Below are positions 54,039 to 62,970 of a stretch of DNA of 64,000 nt, one piece after another. The DNA is from Chloroflexota bacterium (lineage in GTDB: Bacteria; Chloroflexota; Dehalococcoidia; Lucifugimonadales; Australimonadaceae): assembly GCA_009838965.1 (NCBI GenBank), contig VXQP01000074.1, positions 25,794 to 89,793 of the forward strand, given 5' to 3'. A program made the position numbers and the translations under genes. The first letter of the stretch is position 1. Every line of letters starts with the position of its first letter. The notes beneath the pieces are model-generated. The model did no database searches. It saw nothing but the letters and a program-made list of their open reading frames with translations, and was not told the origin of the DNA.

Positions 54039-54449
54039 CTACGCCTCCATGTTGACGGTGACGCCCTGCTCCTTGAAGACGTCGCTGCCGGCCTGCATGG
54101 CGTTGAACGCGGCGGGCAGCCCGGCGTACGGGATTGCCTGCATGAACACTTCCGCTATCTCCTCCGGCGTGATGCCGAGGTGCAGCGCGTAGCGGGTGTA
54201 GGCTCCGACCTGCGGCGTGCGCCCGAGCGCCGTCATCATCCCCAGCACGATCATGCAGCGCGTCTTGAGGTCGATGCGCTCCCGCGACCATATCTCGCCG
54301 AAGTTGAAGCCGATGACGAAGTCCTCCAGCCCTGGGACCATGTCCAGTCCGGCGGCGTTGCCGGTGCTCCGAGAGCCCTCCGAGCCGCTGATGGCCTTCC
54401 GTACCGCGCGTCCCCGCGCCTTGCTCTCCTCCGCCTGGTGCAGCGTCAT
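54039..54449 (-). CDS. Carboxymuconolactone decarboxylase family protein (PcaC-like)
   Basis: A 136-residue helical protein. RTRxMIVLGMMTALGRTPQVGAYTRYALHLGITPEEIAEVFMQAIPYAG (near residues 62-112) is the PcaC-type CMD pattern without CxxC. PcaC decarboxylates 4-carboxymuconolactone in the beta-ketoadipate pathway, but no other pca gene is here and many homologues have other roles. First gene of a small operon with two methyltransferases. Confidence 0.85.
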   Translation of the reverse strand: MTLHQAEESKARGRAVRKAISGSEGSRSTGNAAGLDMVPGLEDFVIGFNFGEIWSRERIDLKTRCMIVLGMMTALGRTPQVGAYTRYALHLGITPEEIAEVFMQAIPYAGLPAAFNAMQAGSDVFKEQGVTVNMEA

Positions 54450-54531
54450 GAGCAGTCCTCCTGTCAGTGAGACGTAGCGCCGACGAACGTCGGCGAGGCG
54501 ATGCTACACGAGAAGGCGCGCCCTCGGCGCG

Positions 54532-57120
54532 TCAGGAGAGCGAGAACGTCGAGCCGTTCGGCCCGCGCGTGACCTCGATGCGCACGGGGAACGCCTCCTT
54601 GATGTCATCCATGTGGGTGATGACGAGGATGCGTTCGAACCGGTCTTCGATGGCCTGGATGACCTCCAGGATGCGGTCGCGCCCCTCGGCGTCCTGCGTA
54701 CCGAACCCCTCGTCGATGAAGAGCGTCGGCAGCGGCGCGCCCGCCCGCCACGCGAGCACCTTGCTGAGCGCGATGCGGACGGCGAAGTCGATGCGGAAGC
54801 GCTCACCGCCGCTGAACATCTCGTAGGCGCGGGAGCCGAGCTCGTCCGCGATGACGATCTCAAGCGTCTCGACCGCGTCGCCGCCGCTCCTGCGCTCCTT
54901 CTGCGTTTCCAGCTTCAGCGTCATCCTGCCGTCCGTCATGCGGCGTAGCAGGTCGTTCGCCTCGTCTTCCAGGCGCGGGATGGCGGCCTCCATCAGGAGC
55001 GCCTGCACGCCGCCCTTGCCGAACGCGAGCGCAAGCTCCGTGTAGGCGCTCGCTTCGCCGGTGAGCGTTTCCCGCTGGGTCTCGGCCTGCGCAAGGTCGG
55101 CGACAGCCTGTTCGATCTGCAGCACCTCGTTCTCCAGCGAGCCCTTGCGGGCTTGGAGGCTGTCGCGCGCCGCCGATGCGACACGCAACTCCTCCTCGAC
55201 CTGCCCGCGCTGCGCCTTCCACGACGGCAGTTCTGCCAGCTCCTCCGCTATCGCAGCGCCCGCCTGCTCGGCGCGGGCAGCGTCGCTCGCCGCCCCCGAC
55301 GCGCGGGCGCGGGCACGCTCGAGAGCTGCGGTGTCGTCATCCATCCGTTCGCGCGCCGTGGCGAGCGCCAGCCGCTCCTCTTCCCAGTGGACGAGCTCCT
55401 GCACCTGCGCCTCCGCAGCATTGAGCGCAGCGGGGTCGAACGAGAGCACGGCAAGCTGTTCCCGTAACCCTTTCGCCGCCGCCTGCTCACCCTGCGCGTA
55501 CGCGCCATTCGCAAGCGCGGCCTCGTTCTGCTGGAGCAGTGGCGCGGCCTGCTTCAACTGCACCACCGCCCGCTCCGCCTCCTCTCGCTGCACCGTCAGA
55601 CGGCTCTGCTCCTCGGCGATACGCTGCTGTTCGGTGGCGAGTTCGCGCTGCGCGCGCTCCGCTCCTGCCGCGGCCTCGCCTGCCTGTCGCTCCAGCTCCT
55701 CCGCCCGCTGCTTCTGCGCGGCGTACCGCTGGCGAAGCCCTGAGATCTCGCTCTCGTAGGACGCGCGTATCCGCTCGACGCCGTCCGGTCCGAGTTCGCT
55801 GCTACAGAGCGGGCAGGTCGCGCCGTCCGTGTGCTCGTGGTCGAGCATGGCGAGCTTGCCTCCCAGCTCCTTGCCGTTCCTCTCCACCTGTTCGTTGTCG
55901 AGCCGGAGCGTCTGCGCCTCGAGTTCGAGTTGCCGCCGCGACTCCTCAGCCTGCGCCGCGTCGTTCCGGCGGCCCTCCATCGCCGACTGCCGTGCGGTCA
56001 ACTCGTCCTGCGCACGCTGGAGCGACGGCAGCGACTCCGCCCTCGGCGTGAGCTGGGTATCGATGTGTTGCCGCTGCGCCTGGACATCGCTCTCCAGCCG
56101 GGCGCGGGCCTGGCCTATCGCGTTCTCCAACGGTGCGAGTTGCGTCCGGAGTGCATAGGCCTGCTGCGCTGCCTCAGCCAGCGACCGCGCGTGTTCGCGT
56201 GCCCCCTGCAACGCGGCGACCCCCTGCGCGATCTCGCCGGTGCGCTCGATGGTGCGCTGCCAACCAACGAGGCGCTGGTTGAGGGTCGCCGCCTCCGTCT
56301 CCTCATCTGCCTGGCGCTGGCGCGCGCGCAGCGCCAGCGCATCCTGCTCGTCCCGCTCCGCCTGACGCCGTTCGAGGTGCGCGACCTTGTCGCGGAGGAG
56401 CTGCAAACGTTCCGCCAAGCCGTTCACGTACGCAACCGCCTCGGCGAGTTCACGTTCGGCTTCGGCGAGCGCCGCGCGCGTCTCGCCGGCCTTTGCTGCA
56501 CGCTCGCGAAGGCGGTCGATATTGATGGCGGTGGCGTCGAGCTTCGCCCGTGCGTCGCGTCCCCGGAGACGGGCGCGCTCCGCAAGTTCGTCGTACCGCC
56601 CGAGGCCGAGCACCTTGGAGAGCACTTCCTTGCGCTCGCCGGGAGTGGCCATCGTGAACTCGTCGGCGCGTCCCTGCACGAGGAACGCGCTGTTCACGAA
56701 CGTCCCGTAGTCCATATTGATGAGGCGTTCGATCCTCGCCTGGGTCTCCCGGATGGTGTCTCCGGTGCCCTCGGTCCCCGCCGTGGTGAACTCGCCATCG
56801 GCAGTCTGGACCGCCAACTCCAGCGAACTCTGGGCGTTGCGCCTCGCCTGGGAGTAGCGACGGGAGACGCGGTAGCGCTCGCTGCCGACGTCGAATACGA
56901 GCTCGACCCGCATCTCGATCTGGCCGTGGTGGAGGAGCTGCTCGTGCCGTTGGCCGCGCGCCTTCCCCCAGAGCGCCCACGTGACGGCGTCCAGCAGCGC
57001 GGACTTGCCGTTGCCGTTCGGCCCGCAGAGGCACGCGACGCGGATGCCCTCCAGGTGGAGCGTGGGAGCGGCGTCGCGGTAGGAGAGGAAGTTGGAGAGT
57101 GAGAGGCTTATCGGGAGCAA
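54532..57120 (-). CDS. SbcC/Rad50-like AAA ATPase with zinc hook
   Basis: 862 residues. The N-terminal Walker A GPNGNGKSALLDAVTWALWG is near residue 34, long coiled coils span about 180-400 and 470-690, a zinc hook TCPLCSSELG lies near 440, and the C-terminal lobe has the ABC signature-like FSGGERFRIDFAVRIALS near 765 and Walker B TLFIDEGFGTQD near 795. It processes DNA ends and hairpins together with the nuclease SbcD/Mre11, which is not adjacent. It is shorter than E. coli SbcC (about 1,050). The start is TTG 57118-57120, which gives the conserved SLSNFLSY opening; GAGG precedes it. Confidence 0.9.
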   Translation of the reverse strand: MLPISLSLSNFLSYRDAAPTLHLEGIRVACLCGPNGNGKSALLDAVTWALWGKARGQRHEQLLHHGQIEMRVELVFDVGSERYRVSRRYSQARRNAQSSLELAVQTADGEFTTAGTEGTGDTIRETQARIERLINMDYGTFVNSAFLVQGRADEFTMATPGERKEVLSKVLGLGRYDELAERARLRGRDARAKLDATAINIDRLRERAAKAGETRAALAEAERELAEAVAYVNGLAERLQLLRDKVAHLERRQAERDEQDALALRARQRQADEETEAATLNQRLVGWQRTIERTGEIAQGVAALQGAREHARSLAEAAQQAYALRTQLAPLENAIGQARARLESDVQAQRQHIDTQLTPRAESLPSLQRAQDELTARQSAMEGRRNDAAQAEESRRQLELEAQTLRLDNEQVERNGKELGGKLAMLDHEHTDGATCPLCSSELGPDGVERIRASYESEISGLRQRYAAQKQRAEELERQAGEAAAGAERAQRELATEQQRIAEEQSRLTVQREEAERAVVQLKQAAPLLQQNEAALANGAYAQGEQAAAKGLREQLAVLSFDPAALNAAEAQVQELVHWEEERLALATARERMDDDTAALERARARASGAASDAARAEQAGAAIAEELAELPSWKAQRGQVEEELRVASAARDSLQARKGSLENEVLQIEQAVADLAQAETQRETLTGEASAYTELALAFGKGGVQALLMEAAIPRLEDEANDLLRRMTDGRMTLKLETQKERRSGGDAVETLEIVIADELGSRAYEMFSGGERFRIDFAVRIALSKVLAWRAGAPLPTLFIDEGFGTQDAEGRDRILEVIQAIEDRFERILVITHMDDIKEAFPVRIEVTRGPNGSTFSLS

Positions 57121-57169
57121 TGCAGCCTCACTAGCGGGAGTGGCAGGATTCTAACAGCGCAAGACGCCG

Positions 57170-58429
57170 CTACGGATGCCAGCCCGCCTCCCGCGCGAGG
57201 CGCTCCAGTTCGCCGTCTTCGTCGATGACGGCGACGCGGTCGAGGAACTCAGCCAGGCCGGCGGAGTCTGCGCGTATCGTCCGCAGCTGCGGCTCGATAG
57301 GACTGATCGACGCCGGGCCGTCCGCGTAGGTGCCGTGGAACGCGAACCACGCTGTGTTCAGCTTGCGGATGTTGTGGCCCTGCTCCACGAACTCGAGACG
57401 CCGCTCTTCCAGGTACGCCTCCGCCTCCTGGACCTTCCCTTCCTCCAGCAGCTCTTCCAACCGGGCGCGCGTCTCCCGCATCTCGTACCGGAAGTCGAAC
57501 ACGCCGGGCTCCGGCGTGGGTCGAGGTTCTCCGGCCCTGGGCGGCTGCCACGGCTCGCGCATCACCATCTCGCCGGTCAGCAGTTCGAGTGCTCGGTCGC
57601 TCAGCTCCTCCGCCGCGATGTTCGCGACGGTCTCGTTCACGCTCGTGAGCTCGCCGCCCGCGAACCAGGCACGCCCCAGCGGGTGGAAGATGAGCCAGTG
57701 GTGCATCCACTCGTGGCTGGCGACCGAGAGCGCGCCTCGAAGCGAGGTGTCCGGCGTCACCTGTGCCGGATACGTCGCCACCCCGCCGATGCGCGCAACG
57801 ATCGCGGAGATGTTGTCGTCCAGCGACTCCACCTTCCGTTCCAACTCATCCTGCTCCGGCAGGCTGATGTCGGAAGTGAGCAGGCGGTCGTCCAGCCGGA
57901 CGATGGCGTCCCGCGGCGAGCGCACCAGCACGTGGCCGCCCTCCTGGAACGCGAAGTCCACGGGAGGCCAGCGCACCGGGCCGAAGCGTGTGATGACGCC
58001 CAGATCGTCGGCGCTCTGCGATATCGCGCCCTCCAGCGTCTCCTCCACCAGCGGCGACAGTTCCGCGCGGCGGCGCCCCAGCCGTTCTCTCTCCGCCTCC
58101 AAAGCCGCGACCTCGGCATCCGGTGCCCCCTCTGCGAGGACGCGTTCTATCTCCCGCCGCTTTTCGTTCAGTTCCCCGCTCACACGGAAGAACTCCTGCA
58201 CCCGCTCCAGCCGTTCCTCCGCGCCCGGCCTGCCGAAGACGCCCACGGCCAGGTTGAACCACTTGTCCGGGAAGTGGACTATCTCCCACCGCAGGATGTC
58301 CTGCTCGTAAGGAGCGGAGGTGCGGTGGAGCTGCTCGACGGAATCGCCGCGTCCTATACCCGCGGCGATCAGGAGCATGGCCGCCAATGCCCACAGGCCA
58401 AGCGTAAGGTTGCCCGTCAACGCGCGCAT
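57170..58429 (-). CDS. Membrane-anchored protein with HExxH motif (putative metallopeptidase)
   Basis: 419 residues. One N-terminal hydrophobic helix (residues 7-28, LGLWALAAMLLIAAGIG) without lipobox acts as signal or anchor. A coiled-coil region (about 75-135, rich in E/R/L) precedes the globular part. SHEWMHHWLIFHP near residue 250 is an HExxH zinc motif and SVNETVANIAAEEL about 25 residues later could supply the third ligand (Glu), as in gluzincins. The protein may act outside the membrane. I use ATG 58427-58429. It is divergent from the EF-G-like gene. The exact family is not recognised. Confidence 0.72.
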   Translation of the reverse strand: MRALTGNLTLGLWALAAMLLIAAGIGRGDSVEQLHRTSAPYEQDILRWEIVHFPDKWFNLAVGVFGRPGAEERLERVQEFFRVSGELNEKRREIERVLAEGAPDAEVAALEAERERLGRRRAELSPLVEETLEGAISQSADDLGVITRFGPVRWPPVDFAFQEGGHVLVRSPRDAIVRLDDRLLTSDISLPEQDELERKVESLDDNISAIVARIGGVATYPAQVTPDTSLRGALSVASHEWMHHWLIFHPLGRAWFAGGELTSVNETVANIAAEELSDRALELLTGEMVMREPWQPPRAGEPRPTPEPGVFDFRYEMRETRARLEELLEEGKVQEAEAYLEERRLEFVEQGHNIRKLNTAWFAFHGTYADGPASISPIEPQLRTIRADSAGLAEFLDRVAVIDEDGELERLAREAGWHP

Positions 58430-58470
58430 AGGCCCACAGCTTGCGGTTCCTGCACTCTGCCGGTTGTGCA

Positions 58471-58499
58471 TTGCACGTTCATCGCCTGATAACTATTAT
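58471..58499 (+). promoter_or_regulatory. Sigma70-type promoter of the EF-G-like gene
   Basis: -35 TTGCAC (58471-58476), 17-bp spacer, -10 TATTAT (58494-58499), about 44 bp before the GTG start at 58543. Confidence 0.65.
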
Positions 58500-58542
58500 G
58501 CGCTGCACAACCCACTCCGGCGTTATAGGGGAGGCGCCTATC

Positions 58543-60573
58543 GTGGACCAATTCACGACGCAGCAGATCCGCAACGTAGTACTCCTGGCGCACTCAGGTG
58601 CAGGCAAGACGTCGCTCGCCGAAGCGATGCTCCACGCGACCCAGGCCATCAACCGCCCCGGGCGTGTCGAGGACGGCAACACCGCCTCCGACTTCGAGCC
58701 TGAAGAGCACCGCAGGCAGACCAGCTTGCAGCTCGCGGTGCTCCCGTGCGTCTGGAAGGGCGTGAAGATCAACGTGATCGACACCCCCGGTTACGCGGAC
58801 TTCCTGGGCGAGACCGTCTCAGCGCTGCGCGCCGCCGACGCCGCGGTGATCGTCCTCTCCGCTCCCAGCGGTGTGGAGGTGGGTGCAGAGATCGCGTGGC
58901 AGCGCGTCCGCGACAGGGGCATCCCCACCATCGTCTTCGTCAACAAGATGGACCGCGAGCATGCCGACTACGAGGCCACGATGGCCCAGGTCCGCTCACG
59001 GTTCGGGAGCCGGTGCGCGCCCATCAACCTCCCCATCGGCGCGGAGTCTTCTTTCAGCGGCGTCGCCAGCTGCGTCTCGGGCAGCGCGCCCGCCGGGATG
59101 GAAGACGCCATCGCAACGGCGAAGGACCAGCTCGGAGAGGCCGTCGCCGAGACCGACGACGACCTCACGATGAAGTTCCTGGACGAAGGTGAGCTCAGCG
59201 ACGAGGAGATAGCCCAGGGCCTGAGCATCGGCGTCCGGACAGGACAGACTGTCCCCGTACTGGCCGGCTCTTCCACCACCGAAATGGGCATCGGAGAGCT
59301 GATGGACGCCATCGTGAGCTACATCCCCTCCCCTGCCGACGTGCCGGGCGTGAAGGCCACGAAGGGCGGCACGGACGTGGAACTGACCGCCGACGCGAAC
59401 GGCCCGCTCGCAGCCTTCATCTTCAAGACGACCGCCGACCCGTTCGTCGGCAAGCTCTCGTTCTTCCGCGTGATGAGCGGCACGCTCTCCGCGAACAGCG
59501 AGGCGTTCGACAGCGGATCGGGCGAGACCGAGCGCATCGGGCAGGTTTTCGTCCCCGTGGGCAAGAAGCAGGAGAGCGTTGCGAGCCTCGCCGCCGGCGA
59601 CATCGGCAGCGTCTCGAAACTGGCGCATGCCGTCACCGGAGACACGCTCACCTCCAAGGCGGACCCCGTATCGCTGCCCCGCGTGGAGTACCCGGAGCCC
59701 GTCTTCCGCATCGCCGTGCACCCCAAGAGCAAGGCCGACCTGGAGAAGCTCTCCTCGTCGCTCGCGCGGCTTACGGAAGAAGACCCGTCGCTGGTCCTCA
59801 ATCGCGATCAGGCGACGGCCGAGTTGGTCATCGCAGGCCAGGGCAACACGCACGTGGAAGTGATGGCGGAGCGCGCGAAGCGGAAGTTCGGCGTCGAGTT
59901 GGAGCTCGCCGCGCCGCGTGTGGCGTACCGCGAGACCATCTCCCGGGTAACGAACGTCGAATACAAGCACAAGAAGCAGACCGGCGGCCACGGCCAGTAC
60001 GGGCACGTGTTGCTCCGGTTGGAGCCCCGCGGCAGGGGTGAAGGGTTCGAGTTCGCCTCCGAGGTCGTGGGCGGGAACGTGCCGCGCGAGTACATCCCTG
60101 CCGTTGAGAAGGGCATACACAAGACCATGGAGGAGGGCGCTCTCGCGGGCTTCCCCATCGTGGACGTGAAAGTCGTCCTCACGGACGGGAGTTCGCACTC
60201 CGTGGACTCGTCCGGCCAGAGTTTCGAGATAGCCGGCAGCATGGCGATGAAGAAGGGAGTCGTGGAAGCCTCTCCCACGTTGCTCGAGCCGGTGATGCGC
60301 ATGGCCATCGAGACGCCGGAGCAGTACGCCGGCGCGGTGGTCAGTGACCTGAATACACGGCGCGCGCACATATCGGGCATGACCCCGGTTGGCGGCGTCG
60401 CACACATCGAGGCCGAAGTGCCCCAATCGGAGGCGCAGCAGTACTCCACCCACCTGCGCGCGCTCACACAGGGACGCGGGACCCTCTCCATGCAGTTCGA
60501 CCATTACGGCGAGGTTCCGGCGTACCTGACTCCGAAGATAGTGGAGGAGTCTCAGGAGCTGGCCAAGGCTTAA
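58543..60573 (+). CDS. Elongation factor G paralogue (EF-G-like GTPase)
   Basis: 676 residues, the size of EF-G. G1 is AHSGAGKTSLAEA near residue 17 (EF-G itself has AHIDAGKTT), switch I RRQTS, G3 DTPGYADF near 82, G4 NKMD near 136. Domains II-V are complete, with GGHGQYGHV in domain IV and the C-terminal FDHYGEVP. The catalytic His of DTPGH is Tyr here, which marks the EF-G-like group that is not the main translocase. The role may be in ribosome recycling, stress or ribosome protection. GTG 58543 has GGGGAGG upstream and begins the conserved sequence; the longer frame overlaps the promoter. Confidence 0.9.
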   Translation: MDQFTTQQIRNVVLLAHSGAGKTSLAEAMLHATQAINRPGRVEDGNTASDFEPEEHRRQTSLQLAVLPCVWKGVKINVIDTPGYADFLGETVSALRAADAAVIVLSAPSGVEVGAEIAWQRVRDRGIPTIVFVNKMDREHADYEATMAQVRSRFGSRCAPINLPIGAESSFSGVASCVSGSAPAGMEDAIATAKDQLGEAVAETDDDLTMKFLDEGELSDEEIAQGLSIGVRTGQTVPVLAGSSTTEMGIGELMDAIVSYIPSPADVPGVKATKGGTDVELTADANGPLAAFIFKTTADPFVGKLSFFRVMSGTLSANSEAFDSGSGETERIGQVFVPVGKKQESVASLAAGDIGSVSKLAHAVTGDTLTSKADPVSLPRVEYPEPVFRIAVHPKSKADLEKLSSSLARLTEEDPSLVLNRDQATAELVIAGQGNTHVEVMAERAKRKFGVELELAAPRVAYRETISRVTNVEYKHKKQTGGHGQYGHVLLRLEPRGRGEGFEFASEVVGGNVPREYIPAVEKGIHKTMEEGALAGFPIVDVKVVLTDGSSHSVDSSGQSFEIAGSMAMKKGVVEASPTLLEPVMRMAIETPEQYAGAVVSDLNTRRAHISGMTPVGGVAHIEAEVPQSEAQQYSTHLRALTQGRGTLSMQFDHYGEVPAYLTPKIVEESQELAKA

Positions 60574-60596
60574 CCGCCTCCTGGCTGTTCTCTCAA

Positions 60597-60620
60597 GCGC
60601 CCTCGGGAGCATGAGGGCGC
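60597..60620 (+). terminator. Hairpin after the EF-G-like gene
   Basis: GCGCCCTC-GGGAGCAT-GAGGGCGC: perfect 8-bp stem with 8-base loop, 24 bp after the stop. No U-tract, so a weak terminator. Confidence 0.5.
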
Positions 60621-60674
60621 CGCCTTCCGTCATTCCCCCGGCGGAAAAGGCATCAGTACAACTGTTGGAGGAGC

Positions 60675-61415
60675 ATGCCTATGCAGGGAGTGATTCTCGC
60701 TGCCGGCGACGGCGGCAGACTCCGGCCGTTCACGTACCGGACGCCGAAGCCGCTCATACAGTTGAGAGACCGTCCGCTCATCTGGTACCCGCTCTCCGCG
60801 ATGGCCGAGGCGGGCATCCGGGAGGTCGGTATCGTCGTCGGCTATCGCGCAGAACAGATCATGGAAGGACTCGTCGACTGGGCGCCGGACGGGGTGCGGC
60901 TGGAGTTCATCCATAACCCGGAGTTCGAGGGCGGCAACGCGGTGTCTGTCCGTGCCGCACGGGACTTCGCGGGCGGCGGGCCGTTCATGCTCGCGATGAG
61001 CGACCACATCATCGAGCCGGGCGTCGCCGTCCGGCTGACGGGAGAGTGCGAACACCCGGCGATGCTGGGCGTGGACTCGGCCGCATCGATGGAGAGCCAG
61101 TTGAGCGACGCCACGAAGGTACTGGTCGACGGCGACGGCTTCCTCCGGCAGATCGGCAAGGGGCTGCGGCGCTGGAACGCCGTGGACATCGGCGTCTTCG
61201 TATTCCAGCCGTCCATCTTCGCCACCCTGGACCTTCTCTATGCCAGGGAAGGCGCCGCACTGGAGCTGAGCCGCGTGATGCAGCATCTGGCGAACGAGCC
61301 GTGCGGAGTCACAACGCGCGACATAGAAGGCCTCTTCTGGACCGACATCGACACCCTCGCAGACTTCAAGAGCGCGTATGACCACCTCAACTCTGCCGTA
61401 GACCTCCCCGTATGA
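60675..61415 (+). CDS. Nucleotidyltransferase (NDP-sugar pyrophosphorylase-like)
   Basis: A 246-residue GT-A fold transferase that activates a sugar-1-phosphate with NTP. The nucleotide loop is VILAAGDGGRLRPFTYRTPKPLIQL (LAAGxGxRLxPxTxxxPKP) at the N-terminus; further landmarks are GIVVGYRAEQI, FMLAMSDHIIEP (Asp for metal) and the terminal WTDIDTLADF, typical of nucleotidyltransferases of the glucose-1-phosphate uridylyl/thymidylyl group. It is shorter than RmlA, so the product sugar is unassigned. Start at ATG 60675 with GGAGG; an internal ATG two codons later is equivalent. Confidence 0.88.
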   Translation: MPMQGVILAAGDGGRLRPFTYRTPKPLIQLRDRPLIWYPLSAMAEAGIREVGIVVGYRAEQIMEGLVDWAPDGVRLEFIHNPEFEGGNAVSVRAARDFAGGGPFMLAMSDHIIEPGVAVRLTGECEHPAMLGVDSAASMESQLSDATKVLVDGDGFLRQIGKGLRRWNAVDIGVFVFQPSIFATLDLLYAREGAALELSRVMQHLANEPCGVTTRDIEGLFWTDIDTLADFKSAYDHLNSAVDLPV

Positions 61416-61439
61416 CGGGCTGGGCGCGCGAGTGACGCC

Positions 61440-61634
61440 TTGTTCAACGGCTGCACGACAACGCGCATCTTCTGCCGTCCCAACTGTCCGCCGGGCCGCC
61501 GCACGAGGCCGGACCACCGCGTCACATTCGCGGACCAACAGGAGGCAGCTAGGGCGGGCTACCGTCCATGCCGTGTCTGCACACCTCTGGACGGCCCGCC
61601 CGGCCCCTGGGTGAGCAAGCGCCGGCGAGGTTAG
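61440..61634 (+). CDS. Stand-alone Ada metal-binding domain protein
   Basis: 64 residues equal to only the N-terminal zinc domain of Ada. FNGCTTTRIFCRPNCPPG and GYRPCRVCTP supply the four Cys (near residues 12, 16, 44 and 47) in the family layout 'TT.IyCRP.Cp...G.rPCkrC'. In Ada one of these Cys accepts methyl groups from DNA phosphotriesters and turns the protein into an activator. No alkyltransferase or AraC domain is attached. The start is TTG 61440, the only start codon before the conserved sequence (open frame since 61416). It ends facing the portal gene, with which it overlaps by 4 bp at the stop codons. Confidence 0.78.
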   Translation: MFNGCTTTRIFCRPNCPPGRRTRPDHRVTFADQQEAARAGYRPCRVCTPLDGPPGPWVSKRRRG

Positions 61635-62806
61635 AGCCCGCGCTCCCGTCGCGCCTCTTCCTGCGTGAGGATGCCCGCCTGCACGAGCGCCACCTGACGC
61701 TTGGTGCGCTCGCTCTCCGTCTCCGACAGCGCCTCGACCTGCGTGAGGTCAAACGCCACGGACAGCCCCCGCGCTGACGGGCCGAGCCTCGGTATCAGGC
61801 CCTCGTTGATCGCGCCCGCGAGGAACGTCAGCTCCGGGACCATCGTCTTCTCCCAGAACATGCGGCGCGCCTCTCGCACGTTGTTGAGCGTCGCGTGGCT
61901 GAAGTCCTCCAGCAGCGGCAGCGGGACGCCGTACACCCGCGCAACGCCTTCCAGGCTCCACCGCAGTCCGGCGAGCCACTCCATGTCCCGCTGGTTCAGC
62001 CCCAGCCGCTGCACGTCCCAGGCGTCCCCGGTGACGAGAGGGAGATGCGCTCGGCCAGGTCCGGCGTGGCGAGCTTCCAGCCTCGAGTAGAACTCGGTGA
62101 TCTGGCCGTCGGTGACGGGCCCATTCGCACGGAAGACGAGGTCCTGCGGCTGTGCGCCGTTGCGGAAGAACTCGCGGTTGAACCGCAGCGCGTCCATGCC
62201 CATGTCGGCAGTGAGCCGCGCGGCTGCCATCGGCGCGAACCCGGCGAACTCCTCCAGCGGGTTGAAGTAGCGGAACCAGACCACCTCCTCCGGCAGAAGC
62301 GCTGTCTCCCGTCCCCGCTCCTCGTAGACGAACCCCGCGACGTACCGCTCCGGGTCGCGAACGATCCGCACCCGGTCGGGCCGCAGCGCCCATATCTCGT
62401 CCGGCGCGGCGGACGCAGACGCCTTCACTGAGCGTCCGAGGTACCAGAACGCGGCGCCCCACAGGCAGAGGTACGTCTCCGTGGCGATGAGCAGATCGCT
62501 CCTGCTCCACCAGCCGTTGACCGAATCGAGCAGCCGCTGCGCCGGATGCTCCGGCCCCACCCAGCGCCACGCGCCCGAGGCATCGACCTCCCGCACCTGC
62601 AGCGGCGGACGGGACGCCGCCTCCGCACGGAGCTTCACTGCCGCATACACGTCGGCGCTCCTGGCGTAGTACTCGCCGTAGCCGCTCGACTGCCACTCGG
62701 CGCCGACTCCCCTGTCCGGCGCCAGTGTCCGCAACGACGCCGCAAGCGGCACGTTCGCCCGTCGCACCGCGATACCGTCCATAACTTCCCGCAACGTTCC
62801 CAGCAT
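61631..62806 (-). CDS. HK97-type phage portal protein (lone copy)
   Basis: 391 residues, full-length for the HK97 portal family. Recognisable parts are the VYAAVKLRAEAASRPPLQV opening of the stem region, WWSRSDLLIATETYLCLWGAAFW, ALRPDRVRI, EEVVWFRYFNPLEEFAGFAPMAAARLTADMGMDALRFNREFFRNGAQP, VYGVPLPLLEDFSHATLNNVREARRMFWEKTMVPEL near 290-325, and ALSETESERTKRQVALVQAGILTQEEARRERGL at the end. Portals form the DNA entry ring of the phage head. No terminase, protease or capsid gene is adjacent, so this is a phage relic or a domesticated copy. Base composition matches the host, implying long residence. Confidence 0.85.
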   Translation of the reverse strand: MLGTLREVMDGIAVRRANVPLAASLRTLAPDRGVGAEWQSSGYGEYYARSADVYAAVKLRAEAASRPPLQVREVDASGAWRWVGPEHPAQRLLDSVNGWWSRSDLLIATETYLCLWGAAFWYLGRSVKASASAAPDEIWALRPDRVRIVRDPERYVAGFVYEERGRETALLPEEVVWFRYFNPLEEFAGFAPMAAARLTADMGMDALRFNREFFRNGAQPQDLVFRANGPVTDGQITEFYSRLEARHAGPGRAHLPLVTGDAWDVQRLGLNQRDMEWLAGLRWSLEGVARVYGVPLPLLEDFSHATLNNVREARRMFWEKTMVPELTFLAGAINEGLIPRLGPSARGLSVAFDLTQVEALSETESERTKRQVALVQAGILTQEEARRERGL

Positions 62807-62862
62807 CTCCAGCCTCCTTTCCCTGTCCTTGTGCGTGCGGCGCGCGTTCGCGAAAACGCGGA

Positions 62863-62893
62863 AGAGCCCCGGTCTCTCTCAGACCGGGGCTCT
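62863..62893. terminator. Strong hairpin terminator between the RCC1 and portal genes
   Basis: A perfect 13-bp stem AGAGCCCCGGTCT / AGACCGGGGCTCT with loop CTCTC, 78 bp after the RCC1 stop on the minus strand and upstream of the portal start. Confidence 0.75.
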
Positions 62894-62970
62894 CCCCGAC
62901 GTGTCGCTCTGTCCCTGTGCCGCCTGTAGACATCATCCCAGGTGGCGCCGGAACGCGCAACGGGCGGATG

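Noticed and set aside
55831..57102. A 423-codon frame antisense to the SbcC-like gene
   Set aside because: Shadow frame; the SbcC reading has Walker A, zinc hook and Walker B.
58996..60633. A 545-codon frame antisense to the EF-G-like gene
   Set aside because: Shadow frame without family features.
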